Positions 50,951-59,915 are shown, numbered from the stretch's first letter. The stretch is 64,000 nucleotides of DNA from Neobacillus soli NBRC 102451 (GCF_001591665.1 NZ_BCVI01000052.1:39638-103637); one strand, 5' to 3'. Translations and numbers: made by a program. Notes: a model not told the origin generated them from the sequence alone.

Positions 50951-51046
50951 TACCGTACTTTAAAGTGGGTTCTTAACATAATATTAAAACGATGCTAAGC
51001 TTGAGTTAACCAAATATTAGGAGCCATTTAAGAGGAGGAAAGAACA

Positions 51047-51790
51047 ATGAAAATTATTGTTTTTGGAGCGACGGGGAATACAGGAAAAAGAGTGTTGGCG
51101 CGAGGGATAAAAATGGGGCATGAAATGACAGCATTTGTGCGAAATTCTGAGAAGCTTTATGATCAACTAGGTGAGCGTTCCGCACAGCATGTGAAGGTGA
51201 TCATGGCCGATATTATGGACCCGGTCAGCGTCGGTGAGGCGCTCGCGCATCAAGACGCCGCTATTATTGCAGCCGGCCATGCGGGCCAGGGTGAAGAGTT
51301 TGTTCGTATCGTCGATAACATTATAACCCAATGTGAATTCCAACCTAGTTTCTCTGGGCGTGTATGGATAATGGGAGGAGCCGGACTGCTGGGTATTCCA
51401 TATACCGATCTTATCGGCAACAATTTACCCGGCTTCCCGCCTGAGTATAAAAATCACAACCGGAATTTCGAACGGCTACAGCAGACTCAACTCGATTGGT
51501 CCATTATGTGTCCGGGAACAATGATTGTTTCGATAGAGCATCCAGATCCGGTTCATCTCCATGTAACAACGGAAACCTTACCCGTTCCGATTCCGGAGAT
51601 GATCAAGGAATATTCCGAGGCAGATATAGCCCGTCACTTGTTCAGCCGACTTCAAGAGCTGGATGTTGCTTATGACGATGTCGCGAAATGTATGCTGGAC
51701 CATATAGAGCTCGGAGGATCGTTTAAAAGAAAAAGGGTCGGTCTTGCCTATCAAAGCGATATTCTGGTGCACAGAGGTGAAGGGAGATAA
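51047..51790 (+). CDS. NAD(P)-binding protein (NmrA/SDR-like, NAD(P)H-binding)
   Basis: The 247-residue product starts MKIIVFGATGNTGKRVLARG, the GxxGxxG dinucleotide motif of atypical SDRs, with FVRNSEKL as the following strand-loop typical of NADP-specific NmrA/QorB-like proteins. A YxxxK pair is not evident, so redox activity is uncertain; it may be a redox sensor or reductase. GAGGAGGAAAG precedes the ATG. It shares a palindrome with hxlR and runs 5 bp into the DUF2269 gene. Base composition is clearly GC-richer than the surroundings. Confidence 0.85.
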   Translation: MKIIVFGATGNTGKRVLARGIKMGHEMTAFVRNSEKLYDQLGERSAQHVKVIMADIMDPVSVGEALAHQDAAIIAAGHAGQGEEFVRIVDNIITQCEFQPSFSGRVWIMGGAGLLGIPYTDLIGNNLPGFPPEYKNHNRNFERLQQTQLDWSIMCPGTMIVSIEHPDPVHLHVTTETLPVPIPEMIKEYSEADIARHLFSRLQELDVAYDDVAKCMLDHIELGGSFKRKRVGLAYQSDILVHRGEGR

Positions 51791-51795
51791 TCGGT

Positions 51796-52248
51796 TTGTT
51801 TGGATTACTGCTCGTTTTGCATATATTGGCTTCGATCGCCATAATTGGTCCAGCTTTCGTGATGCCCATCATTCGAAGATCCGCTAGAACCGTCGGTCAG
51901 CTGCGCTTTGCTTTTGGTATAACGACCAAGCTTGCCATAATACCTAAAATTGGCGGAGCCGTACTTATTATAACCGGGGTTTGGCTTATGATCATAACCA
52001 AGATGGGGTTATCTCAAATGTGGCTGAATGTTTCCTTCCTTTTATCGCTGCTCATGGTCGTCATGATCGACGGATTGATCGAGCCGCGTATGAAAAAGGT
52101 CATAAAGATTGTATCTGAAAGTCAAGACCAGGGTAATGAAATACCCGCCGAGTTCGGACTGTTGATGAAAAAGATCGTACCAATCGAGACGGCGGCACAG
52201 CTGCTGATGATTACCATATTGGTGCTTATGGTCGTTAAGCCCTTTTAA
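51796..52248 (+). CDS. DUF2269 family membrane protein
   Basis: TTG start after AAGGGAGATAATCGG; 150 residues and four spans. The N-terminus LLLVLHILASIAIIGPAFVM, the IPKIGGAVLIITGVWLMI segment and the C-terminal IETAAQLLMITILVLMVVKP match DUF2269. Function unknown. It follows the NAD(P)-binding gene by 5 bp, so the two are one HxlR-controlled unit. Like that gene it is richer in G+C than its neighbours. Confidence 0.8.
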   Translation: MFGLLLVLHILASIAIIGPAFVMPIIRRSARTVGQLRFAFGITTKLAIIPKIGGAVLIITGVWLMIITKMGLSQMWLNVSFLLSLLMVVMIDGLIEPRMKKVIKIVSESQDQGNEIPAEFGLLMKKIVPIETAAQLLMITILVLMVVKPF

Positions 52249-52418
52249 AAAAGCCGACGGGAGCGACTTGACCACATTTTAACCACTAACGCATCAGAAT
52301 CCGGGGATCTATGATAATGAAGGGAGCCATTTTTTCAAATTTATCCCTTCTCATTTTGGTGTACATTTTCCTATACAAATTTTAGAGTAATTTCTGCACA
52401 AATCGCTTTTATCAATAA

Positions 52419-52459
52419 AAAATGAGTGTCAAATTCATATACAATTTGGCTCTCATTTT
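52419..52459. terminator. imperfect long hairpin, probable terminator
   Basis: AAAATGAG/CTCATTTT and inner CAAATT/AATTTG pair around CATATAC, with A-rich and T-rich flanks. It lies between the convergent DUF2269 and 52535 genes and could serve either. Confidence 0.65.
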
Positions 52460-52534
52460 AATTTACATTTTTAATATTTGTGATAGATAACGGAACCAGT
52501 TATTAGATGTGGTCCCGCCATTTTTAATCAATTT

Positions 52535-53104
52535 TCAGACCCTTCCCTCCTGAATTTGCTTGCGAAACTGGACGGCTGACAGTAATTTATAGCCTTTTAG
52601 CTTAGGAATCATGGCATCGAGCATCGCGACCGCCTCTTCCCTTTTTCCGTCATAAATGGCTTGGTCAACATCCAGTGTTTTTAAAAGGTAGATATCTTTT
52701 ATCTTCTCCTTATGTTGCTTGAGTGCTTCGGTGTCACTTTCACTCATTGCAATATACGCAAAGGAATACCACTTTGCATTATTTTCTCCTATCTGCCCTA
52801 ACAGTTCTTTTGCTTTCCCAAATTGTTTTTGCTCTATGAGCAGCATCATTTCAATGATCCTTTTTAATTTTCCGGAGCGAATTTTCCCCATTGCTTTTTC
52901 CGCTTCTGACAAATCATAATTAAGAAAGTGATAAAGGAATTGAAAATAAGGTCTTTTTGATTTCTTTAAAAAAGTCATCATCTTTTCGGTATCCCGTCCG
53001 AATAAAAGAGGGTTTCGAATCAGGAAAAAGACAAACATGACAGCCACGACGATGCTGTACATGATCCATATTGGAACTGCTACCAAAAATCGAACCAACA
53101 ACAT
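52535..53104 (-). CDS. hypothetical membrane protein with TPR-like helical region
   Basis: The 189-residue product has one or two N-terminal spans (FLVAVPIWIMYSIVVAVMFV), then a helical soluble part with repeated-helix character (YFQFLYHFLNYDLSEAEKAM, LLIEQKQFGKAKELLGQIGE, YDGKREEAVAMLDAMIPKLK) like TPR units. No family is recognised with certainty. No clear ribosome site precedes the ATG, so it may depend on coupling to the small gene 40 bp upstream. Confidence 0.62.
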   Translation of the reverse strand: MLLVRFLVAVPIWIMYSIVVAVMFVFFLIRNPLLFGRDTEKMMTFLKKSKRPYFQFLYHFLNYDLSEAEKAMGKIRSGKLKRIIEMMLLIEQKQFGKAKELLGQIGENNAKWYSFAYIAMSESDTEALKQHKEKIKDIYLLKTLDVDQAIYDGKREEAVAMLDAMIPKLKGYKLLSAVQFRKQIQEGRV

Positions 53105-53144
53105 TCGATTTTTTTCAGGGTATTATTAAAGGTCTAAATATTGC

Positions 53145-53369
53145 TTACAGATAGCTCAGTATTGTTGCTGCAATACTAGAAATTACTCCTAAGATAATCC
53201 AAAAGATCACCCAATACAAACGCTTAACCCACTTTTTCGCCAATTTATCTGTAATAACCTGACCTTCATCATGTTTTTGAACTTCTTTTTTAAAACGATA
53301 CAACTGTACAGGTCCTGCCACTAAACAAATAATAGATAAAATTAATCCAAAAATTTTAATCCAAACCAT
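53145..53369 (-). CDS. small two-span membrane protein
   Basis: The start at 53369 (MVWIKIFGLILSIICLVAG) follows AGGTGA; TTG 53390 is possible. The 74 residues contain two spans flanking a charged loop (FKKEVQKHDEGQVITDKLAK). It lies between the exporter and the TPR-like gene on the same strand. Family not recognised. Confidence 0.58.
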   Translation of the reverse strand: MVWIKIFGLILSIICLVAGPVQLYRFKKEVQKHDEGQVITDKLAKKWVKRLYWVIFWIILGVISSIAATILSYL

Positions 53370-53429
53370 AAAATATTCACCTATTTCCAATGCCTCGCCT
53401 TTTATGTACTAAAAATTCCTTGCATCGCC

Positions 53430-54047
53430 CTAATTTTTAAATAAAGAAAAGACAAGGTAAATAGCCGCCCCCCACATAACGATGGCTGATAGTTTATTCA
53501 ATACCAGCATGAATCTTCCGGATTGATCCAATTTTCCACTCATTCGTCCCGCTAGGGCAAGCCCAAAAAACCAAAGCCAGGAAACCAAAATACAGGTAAC
53601 GGCAAATATGACTTTTTCTTCCCCTTGGTATTTCAACGAACTTGTTCCAATGACACCAACCGTATCCATAATCGCATGAGGGTTCAGTAAGGAAACAGAC
53701 GCGGCAAAAAAGATTTGCTTTTTTAAAGGAAATTTCTTCGCTGCTTCTTCTTTGTCCATACTTGGTTTACTATTCCAAGAGGTCCAGCCCATATAAATTA
53801 AAAAGACGCCCCCTCCCACAATCAAAATCATCTTAATCCAAAATGATCCGAGAATGATGAAGGAAACCCCTAAAACAGCCACCAAGATTAAAAGCGTATC
53901 ACACAAAGCAGCCGTAATTACAACAGGTAATGCTTTAATGAAACGTGGCTGTAACGCACCTTGATTAAAAACAAAAACATTTTGAACTCCAAGTGGCAGA
54001 ATGAGTCCAAATGCAAGAATAAATCCATGAATAAATGAGGCTAACAT
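53430..54047 (-). CDS. LysE/ArgO family amino-acid exporter
   Basis: The start at 54047 (MLASFIHGFILAFGLILPLG) follows AAGGAGATTTGTCA. The 205-residue protein has six spans with the family landmarks LILPLGVQNVFVFNQGALQP and SVSLLNPHAIMDTVGVIGTS (xLNPHAxxD). It exports lysine, arginine or related amino acids. The product is of normal length. Regulators of the ArgP/LysG type are not nearby. Confidence 0.9.
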   Translation of the reverse strand: MLASFIHGFILAFGLILPLGVQNVFVFNQGALQPRFIKALPVVITAALCDTLLILVAVLGVSFIILGSFWIKMILIVGGGVFLIYMGWTSWNSKPSMDKEEAAKKFPLKKQIFFAASVSLLNPHAIMDTVGVIGTSSLKYQGEEKVIFAVTCILVSWLWFFGLALAGRMSGKLDQSGRFMLVLNKLSAIVMWGAAIYLVFSLFKN

Positions 54048-54334
54048 TGACAAATCTCCTTATTTGGCATTATATGTAGCTAATCTCATTGTAGTTTGAA
54101 TTGTTCGAAATGTCTCCACCTAAAAGGATGATTTTATCTATTTTACCCAAAAAGAACCCAGGACGTTTTTAGTAACGGGTTTACTTGTGAGGTGCAAAAC
54201 ATAAAATCACATATATAAATATCAGAGCAATTCACCTGTTTTTCACGTTGTAATTCACGCTAAAATTCACAAGCCAGTAATATCCCAAATGAGCTCACAT
54301 TGTGTTTCAAAAGAGTGAATATCATCTGACAAAC

Positions 54335-54362
54335 AAAAAAGACCGCTAATGCGGTTTTTTTT
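54335..54362. terminator. short GC stem with A and T runs
   Basis: AAAAAAGACCGC and GCGGTTTTTTTT pair with a TAAT loop, usable on either strand. In the 374-bp gap 54048-54421 I see otherwise only AT-rich sequence and a second hairpin. Confidence 0.75.
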
Positions 54363-54375
54363 GTTTACAAAAAAA

Positions 54376-54405
54376 AATTGCTCAATCGTTAATGATTGAA
54401 CAATT
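54376..54405 (-). terminator. terminator after the 89-aa gene
   Basis: AATTG-C-TCAATC and GATTGA-A-CAATT pair around GTTAAT. On the minus strand T-rich sequence follows. It lies 17 bp past the stop of the gene at 54422. Confidence 0.65.
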
Positions 54406-54421
54406 TGTTGAAATTTTATTG

Positions 54422-54691
54422 TTATGAAAATAAAGCCACCATATACATTGCTAACGCAACGATAATAAAAGCAGCTATATGCAATAATATTTTGTATCGC
54501 AATTTAGTTTTTATTAAATCATAAAACTTATAAATAAAATAAATTGTTACCGCACCAATTGATATATAAATTAATAATGAAATTAACTTATTACTCAAGA
54601 AAGGTAATTTAATGGCTCTATATAGAATTTCATTTGCAAAAAGGACGAGAATTAATAATGCTTGTATAATAACAAAATAAAAATGTTTCAT
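54422..54691 (-). CDS. small three-span membrane protein, 89 aa
   Basis: CGGGAGGAA precedes the ATG. The hydrophobic segments are FYFVIIQALLILVLFANEIL, LISLLIYISIGAVTIYFIYK and ILLHIAAFIIVALAMYMVAL. Family not recognised. It stands alone between terminators. Confidence 0.6.
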   Translation of the reverse strand: MKHFYFVIIQALLILVLFANEILYRAIKLPFLSNKLISLLIYISIGAVTIYFIYKFYDLIKTKLRYKILLHIAAFIIVALAMYMVALFS

Positions 54692-54794
54692 TTCCTCCCG
54701 ACTCTCCGTTTTAAAATAGTAAAAAATTTCTCCATAAGTTAATTTATTGAAAATATTTTAACATAAACAAGCTAATTCACATTACAGACCACTC

Positions 54795-54830
54795 AAAAAA
54801 TGAGCTTGGGAAATCCCCAAGCTCATTTTC
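54795..54830. terminator. strong bidirectional hairpin
   Basis: AAAATGAGCTTGGG and CCCAAGCTCATTTT form a perfect 14-bp stem. It separates the VOC gene from the small membrane protein gene, about 100 bp after the VOC stop. Confidence 0.82.
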
Positions 54831-54930
54831 ATCTTTAATTGTATTCTTCAACTAAAGCACGCAGTATAGTTGAATAACTAATGCTTTTATGATGATGGGT
54901 ATCAGCAGGAAAACAGTAAGTTATTCATTT

Positions 54931-55329
54931 TTATTTAGGAAGATTTAATTGCCACGAAACTCCGAAGCGGTCATTTACCCAACCGAATTTTTTACTGAAA
55001 CCATAATCGCCTAAAGGCATCAGTGCTTGTCCACCTTCAATTAGTTTTTGATAAAGATTGTCAAGTTCCTCTTCAGTATGACAGGTAAGATAGATTGAGA
55101 ACGACGGTGTAAAGGAAAACTGATGCTTCACATTACTGTCAATGCACATAAATTCTTGTCCTTTTAAGGTAAAAGTTGCGAGCATCACAGTTCCTTCATC
55201 CCCACTTTCATTCGCACCATATCGAACAATACTTGTAATTGCTGAGTCCTCAATGAGGGATGTGTAATAATTCATCGCATTCTCTGCCTTACCGTCTTGA
55301 AACATTAAGAATGGTGTTACCTTTTCCAT
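54931..55329 (-). CDS. VOC family protein (PhnB/YjdN-like)
   Basis: The 132-residue product has MEKVTPFLMFQDGKAENAMN, then YYTSLIEDS, MLATFTLKGQEFMCIDSNVK and GWVNDRFGVSWQLNLPK. This matches the PhnB/3-demethylubiquinone-methyltransferase-like subgroup of the vicinal-oxygen-chelate superfamily. Its activity in Bacillus is unknown. AAAGGAGTTGATTTAT precedes the ATG. It is monocistronic. Confidence 0.88.
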   Translation of the reverse strand: MEKVTPFLMFQDGKAENAMNYYTSLIEDSAITSIVRYGANESGDEGTVMLATFTLKGQEFMCIDSNVKHQFSFTPSFSIYLTCHTEEELDNLYQKLIEGGQALMPLGDYGFSKKFGWVNDRFGVSWQLNLPK

Positions 55330-55437
55330 TATAAATCAACTCCTTTCCATTAAACTGACCTTTAGTTTATATTATGGGTTTTATGGTGTGATTTATCAAT
55401 AAACATACTAATAATCGTTGGTATAAAAGTAAAAAAA

Positions 55438-55475
55438 CACACGGGATTTCATATAAGAAACCTCGTGTGTTTTGC
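55438..55475. terminator. imperfect hairpin with T tail
   Basis: CACACGGGATTTC and GAAACCTCGTGTG pair with one mismatch around ATATAA, followed by TTTTGC and preceded by A7. It likely ends the MFS gene on the minus strand. Confidence 0.7.
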
Positions 55476-55561
55476 TTTGTTATTTGATTGTTTGCACCCT
55501 GAAGTAAATCCGTTACGTTTTTAGTCCCATGGTTCCCATTCAATCTACCTATAAAATGGTA

Positions 55562-56935
55562 TTACTTTCGTCCCACGAATCCCCAGTATATAACTAAACT
55601 GAAAGCAGAGATTACTGTTAAAGTTAATAGGATATTGCTATATAAGGATGCATTTGCAAGATGGATATATCCTAAAAAGCTGTTTTTCATAGATGGTGAA
55701 TCCATCATCGCTGCTGTATAGGCAATTCCAATCGAAGCGGCTACATTTAGAACAAGGTTATAGAATCCAACCGCTGTTCCGGAATTTTCCCTTGCAATTG
55801 TACTTACACATGAATCAATCATCGGTGCATACATGAGTGCAAAGGAAGAGGAGAATAAAATCATCGAAATGACGAACACAACTACCGAGCTTTGGATAAA
55901 CAATCCGCCCAATAATACACTTACAGTAATGCCAGCCATGGCTGTAATAATTGATTGCTTACTTCCAAGAAATTGTGCAATTTTCCCGGAAAGAGCTCCA
56001 ATAGTTGCCGATAAAACATAGGCTGGGATCAATAATAGCGAAATCGTATCAAGCTTCATGCCATAAATATTTTCAAGCAGGAACGGAAACAAGAAAATAT
56101 ACGCTAATTGAACCGAGTAAATCACAAACGCTACAGCAAGCAGTGAAACAAAACGTTTATTTTTAAAAAAGGAAATATCAATAAATGACTTTGAACTCTT
56201 GCTTATATACGCCAAGAATAACAAAATTGCCGCGATAAACACGAGTAAATAAATCCAATTAAAACCTGAAATATATAAAATAAGAAAAGCGGCGATGACC
56301 CCAACCAGGAACAAGCCAATGACATCAACATAGCTGCCCTTCCCTTTTCCCTTTGGAAGATATTTCAAGATAAAAGGAAGTAGAACGATTGTGATAAGAG
56401 CGACTAAAAATAGGCTTGTCCAATGTAAATACGTTGATACATAGCCACCTGTCAACGAGCCAATAACCAACGATAGGGCATAGCTGCTCGTACTGAATCC
56501 CAAAAATTTCTTTTGTTCCTTTTCCGGTAAATGCTTCGTTACAAAAATAACATATAACGTTTCAGCTGATGCCAGCCCGGCTGTTTGAATAACACGTGAT
56601 ACCACAACAAGCACAAATGAATGTTGAAACAAATATCCCATTAATGAACCGACACAAATTAAGATAATTCCAACGCTCAAAAGCCTTCTAATGCTAATGG
56701 AGTCAGCCAACGCAGCATAGACGACCGCTCCAATCCCAATGACAAGACCTGCCAAAGTAGATTGCCAGCTGACTGTTGTCGCAGAAATACCAAAGTCTTT
56801 GGCCATATCTACAGAAATAATTTTAAAAGAATTGTCGATTACCAAGCATAAAACAAACAATAATAATAAAATAGGGACAGCCTTTTTTATCGTAACAGCC
56901 TCTGTTTCGGCTTTATTCATGCTAAATGTAGTCAT
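55562..56935 (-). CDS. MFS transporter (DHA2/TetL-like, probable nucleoside-linked)
   Basis: The 457-residue product has about 14 spans. Motif A is altered but placed normally (AALADSISIRRLLSVGIIL), and motif C-like SYALSLVIGSLTGGYVSTYL is clear, as in TetL/QacA-type DHA2 pumps. The gene starts 64 bp after deoD on the same strand and no terminator separates them. It therefore probably moves purine nucleosides or bases rather than a drug. The start is ATG after GAGAGGAAGTGTAGCAG. No specificity can be read from sequence. Confidence 0.82.
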   Translation of the reverse strand: MTTFSMNKAETEAVTIKKAVPILLLLFVLCLVIDNSFKIISVDMAKDFGISATTVSWQSTLAGLVIGIGAVVYAALADSISIRRLLSVGIILICVGSLMGYLFQHSFVLVVVSRVIQTAGLASAETLYVIFVTKHLPEKEQKKFLGFSTSSYALSLVIGSLTGGYVSTYLHWTSLFLVALITIVLLPFILKYLPKGKGKGSYVDVIGLFLVGVIAAFLILYISGFNWIYLLVFIAAILLFLAYISKSSKSFIDISFFKNKRFVSLLAVAFVIYSVQLAYIFLFPFLLENIYGMKLDTISLLLIPAYVLSATIGALSGKIAQFLGSKQSIITAMAGITVSVLLGGLFIQSSVVVFVISMILFSSSFALMYAPMIDSCVSTIARENSGTAVGFYNLVLNVAASIGIAYTAAMMDSPSMKNSFLGYIHLANASLYSNILLTLTVISAFSLVIYWGFVGRK

Positions 56936-56999
56936 CTGCTACACTTCCTCTCCACGTTGCCTCTTAGGTGCTCTAATTCCCCGAAAAAATCTGTACTTC

Positions 57000-57719
57000 T
57001 TAAGCAAGCTCCAAGGCAATTTCCATCATATTCGTGAACGCCGTTTGTCTTTCTTCCGTTGTTGTTTGCTCATGTCTAAAAATATGGTCACTTACGGTTA
57101 AAATGGTTAATGCATTCACGCCAGCATGGGCAGCATTCATATATAGTCCCGCCGTTTCCATTTCCGCACATAAAATGCCCATCTTACTCCATCTATCCAA
57201 TGCTGTTTGATCTGCATTATAAAAGAAGTCGCTTGAAAGGACATTTCCTACGTGAACAGGAAGGCCTTTTTCGTCAGCCACTTTCTTCGCTTTCTCTAAA
57301 AGTGCAAACGAAGCAATATTTGAATACTGTCCTGGAAGATTGTATTGTTGTACATAATTGGAATCCGTTGATGCTCCCATGGCAAAGACGATATCATACA
57401 AGTTCAATTGATCTTGAATCGCTCCACATGACCCAATGCGAATTAAATTTTTCACGCCAAATATATGAATGAGCTCCCATGAATACAAACTCATACTTGG
57501 TGTCCCCATGCCCGTTCCCATTACAGAAATTCTTTTACCTTTGAATGTACCCGTGTAACCATACATATTGCGGACATCATTGAACTGAACCACATCTTCC
57601 AAATAGGTTTCTGCGATAAATTTGGCCCGCAATGGATCTCCTGGTAATAGAATTGTTTCGGCAATCTCTACTCCATTAGGTTTAATATGAGGTGTTTCTC
57701 TTAATTCCGATGTACTCAT
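57000..57719 (-). CDS. deoD: purine-nucleoside phosphorylase DeoD
   Basis: The start at 57719 (MSTSELRETPHIKPNGVEIA) follows AAAGGAGAGATTGATC; TTG 57725 is too near the site. The 239-residue enzyme has LLPGDPLRAKFIAETYL, SVMGTGMGTPSMSLYSWELI, RIGSCGAIQ, and AEMETAGLYMNAAHAGVNAL (nucleoside ribose-binding Glu/Met-Glu) with SDH at the end (LTVSDHIF, catalytic Asp). It splits purine (deoxy)nucleosides with phosphate in the salvage path. Upstream GTTGTATA repeats suggest GntR control. Confidence 0.95.
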   Translation of the reverse strand: MSTSELRETPHIKPNGVEIAETILLPGDPLRAKFIAETYLEDVVQFNDVRNMYGYTGTFKGKRISVMGTGMGTPSMSLYSWELIHIFGVKNLIRIGSCGAIQDQLNLYDIVFAMGASTDSNYVQQYNLPGQYSNIASFALLEKAKKVADEKGLPVHVGNVLSSDFFYNADQTALDRWSKMGILCAEMETAGLYMNAAHAGVNALTILTVSDHIFRHEQTTTEERQTAFTNMMEIALELA

Positions 57720-57804
57720 GATCAATCTCTCCTTTTGATTAAATAGACTTTAGGCTTGTTTCCGCTTTCAAATATTACAATAATAACCCGAATACCCAAA
57801 CAAC

Positions 57805-57845
57805 GTTGTATAGTTGTATAAATAGTTGTATATAATTTATACAAC
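57805..57845 (-). promoter_or_regulatory. GntR-type operator cluster before deoD
   Basis: GTTGTATA occurs at 57805, 57813 and 57825, and its inverse TATACAAC at 57838. The last two form an 8-bp inverted repeat around TAATT. Such clustered half sites in the gap between a GntR regulator and its neighbour are typical operators, and here they cover the deoD promoter region. Confidence 0.68.
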
Positions 57846-57905
57846 CAAAGAATAGCACACAATTATTCCGTTAGCAACAATAATTTTTTTTAGGTTTTGC
57901 TTTTT

Positions 57906-57952
57906 TTCACAAAAAAAAACAGTGTATTTTCATAAAGAAATTACACTGTTAG
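57906..57952 (-). terminator. terminator of the gntR-type gene
   Basis: AACAGTGTA and TACACTGTT pair around a 16-nt loop; on the minus strand a T10 run follows. It lies 17 bp after the regulator stop, so deoD needs its own promoter downstream. Confidence 0.8.
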
Positions 57953-57968
57953 GCTCTAGGAAAACAAT

Positions 57969-58709
57969 TTATTTAGCTGCATTAATTCTAATCTGACTGA
58001 ACTCTTTTGGGATATAGTATTTGTTGTATACAATGGGATATTGATCGCTAATATAGACGCTTTCCAGGATTAGATCGCATTCCTCACCCTTAAAAAGTTG
58101 ATATTTCTGCAAAGTTTTATTTACAGCAACCGAACGTTTGATTTCAATGGTTGAAGAATTGGCAAGCTCATATACTTTCTCTTCAAGCATGTCTAATAAT
58201 TGCTTGTCATTCTGCAGTTCTAGATTTAATTCGGTCACGGTTTCGACTGCCATCATTGTCAACGCATAGGCCACCACGTTATTGCCACTTTTATACCATC
58301 GTTCGAAAGCAACAACAGCCGCCATTTTTTTCTTTAATACTTCCTCAGCATAATCACTGACCAAATCAATCCTGAAATTCAGCTCCACTTCATCAATCGT
58401 TTCCGAATGACATTTGTAAAGCGGGTTTCCCACTTTCTCGAGTCCGGCCGTATGGCGATTTTTATGAAACTTTGTAATAAAATTGCCTTTCCCATGAACA
58501 TTTTTGACTAAGCCATCATCTTGCAACAGAGCCAAAGCCTGTCTCAATGTCATTCGGCTTACCCCCAACATTTTTGCCAATTCAGGTTCCGTTGGCAGTT
58601 TGCTATCAGGTGGAAACGTCCCTTCCATAATCAGCTTATATAGCTTATCGTATACGATAATATATAGTGGTTTTTTTGATTTACTCAAATCTTCTTGATT
58701 AAAATTCAT
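57969..58709 (-). CDS. GntR-family (HutC subfamily) transcriptional regulator
   Basis: The 246-residue protein has an N-terminal winged helix (LYIIVYDKLYKLIMEGTFPP, KLPTEPELAKMLGVSRMTLR, QALALLQDDGLVKNVHGKG) and a UTRA effector domain (FERWYKSGNNVVAYALTMMA; YPIVYNKYYIPKEF). HutC-type regulators bind small sugars or nucleoside-derived ligands. Located directly upstream of deoD, it is the probable nucleoside-responsive repressor of deoD and the MFS gene through the GTTGTATA cluster. Confidence 0.9.
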   Translation of the reverse strand: MNFNQEDLSKSKKPLYIIVYDKLYKLIMEGTFPPDSKLPTEPELAKMLGVSRMTLRQALALLQDDGLVKNVHGKGNFITKFHKNRHTAGLEKVGNPLYKCHSETIDEVELNFRIDLVSDYAEEVLKKKMAAVVAFERWYKSGNNVVAYALTMMAVETVTELNLELQNDKQLLDMLEEKVYELANSSTIEIKRSVAVNKTLQKYQLFKGEECDLILESVYISDQYPIVYNKYYIPKEFSQIRINAAK

Positions 58710-58907
58710 ACTGCCTCACACCTAATTTTTGTTTTTAAAAATGGATTTATAACTGAGTCGTTATCACCAACATTGATGATATAATAACACCATTATACCG
58801 TAAACTTTCGAATGGAAAAGGCAGGTATGTAAAAATGTGAAACTATGAGGCTAGGATTTACGTCTTAGATAGTGAAAAGATTATAGATACGAAAGGAATT
58901 TTAAACG

Positions 58908-59492
58908 TTGAAACTAAAACGGATAGGAAGTTCATTTTATATATTTTCTCTCGTGCTGATTGCTATCCTATTCTTTATTTTGTATATTAATGGATCCAAT
59001 CCTTTTACGGAATCGAAAATAAATCGTTCTGATTCATTACCGACTGAGCTCCATCCAATTGTGAAAGAACGGAGCAATCAATTAATTCAACAAGCAGCGG
59101 ATAAAGGAATTGTAATCGTGATTACTGATGGTTTCCGAAGTGCGGAAAATCAGAATCAACTTTATGAAAAAGGGCGGTCGGCAGAAGGGAATATTGTAAC
59201 CTATGCAAAAGGGGGAGAGTCCTATCACAATTTTGGGCTTGCCATTGATTTTGCGTTAAAGACCCCTTCAGGAAATGTGATTTGGGATATGCAATATGAT
59301 GGAAATAAAAATGGAAAAGCAGATTGGACCGAGGTTGTTAAATTAGCAAAAACTTTAGGGTTTGACTGGGGTGGCGATTGGGCTAAATTTAAAGATTATC
59401 CCCATCTACAAATGGATTTTGGATTGACAATTGCCAAATTACAGAATGGGGAGAGACCTACTGAAGCATCCTTGACAGCCGATACAAAGTAG
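58908..59492 (+). CDS. M15-family peptidoglycan peptidase (CwlK/VanY-like)
   Basis: TTG start after AAAGGAATTTTAAACG; 194 residues. An N-terminal span (IFSLVLIAILFFILYING) anchors or exports it. The catalytic part has IVITDGFRSAENQNQLYEKG, then GESYHNFGLAIDFAL (zinc His and Asp, SxHxxGxAxD), EVVKLAKTLGFDWGGDW and KDYPHLQMDFG (third ligand His). This is the L-alanyl-D-glutamate endopeptidase group. It cuts cell-wall peptides, giving a role in wall turnover. Monocistronic with its own terminator. Confidence 0.9.
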   Translation: MKLKRIGSSFYIFSLVLIAILFFILYINGSNPFTESKINRSDSLPTELHPIVKERSNQLIQQAADKGIVIVITDGFRSAENQNQLYEKGRSAEGNIVTYAKGGESYHNFGLAIDFALKTPSGNVIWDMQYDGNKNGKADWTEVVKLAKTLGFDWGGDWAKFKDYPHLQMDFGLTIAKLQNGERPTEASLTADTK

Positions 59493-59510
59493 CTCGGAAA
59501 GTCCCACACA

Positions 59511-59549
59511 AAAAACTGTCCTTATGAACATCTCATTAGGACAGTTTTT
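59511..59549 (+). terminator. Rho-independent terminator of the peptidase gene
   Basis: AAAAACTGTCCT and AGGACAGTTTTT form a perfect 12-bp stem with a 15-nt loop and a T-rich end. Confidence 0.85.
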
Positions 59550-59574
59550 GCTTTTCAATTAATTACAGGTTTAA

Positions 59575-59915
59575 TTAAAAGCCTGCGGTCATTGTGTCCG
59601 GGTGTGAGCCAGCGCGGCTATCCTGATTTAAGCCATCGATTTTTCCCATGTCCTCTGTGGATAATTCAAAATTAAAGACATCTGCGTTTTCAATAATGCG
59701 GTGTTCTTTGATTGACTTCGGGATCGTAACAACTCCATTTTGAAGATCCCAGCGTAGGATAACTTGGGCAACCGATTTATTATATTTATGAGCGATATCT
59801 ACAAGAATAGGCTTGTTAAGCAGCTAACCTTGTTTTAATGGCGACCACGCTTCCAGTTGAATTCCTTCTTTTTTACAAAAGGCCTGAAGCTCCTTTTGTT
59901 GATTTGAAGCTCCCT
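59575..59915 (-). pseudogene. 3' half of an aldo/keto reductase
   Basis: The minus strand reads KELQAFCKKEGIQLEAWSPL, KQG, a TAG stop, LLNKPILVDIAHKYNKSVAQ, VILRWDLQNGVVTIPKSIKE, HRIIENADVFNFELSTEDMG and a normal C-terminus MTAGF. This is the cofactor-binding half of AKR5-type reductases (IPKS...I.EN). The catalytic N-terminal half is gone, and the internal TAG adds a further break. It abuts the stop of the SNF2 gene. Confidence 0.78.
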
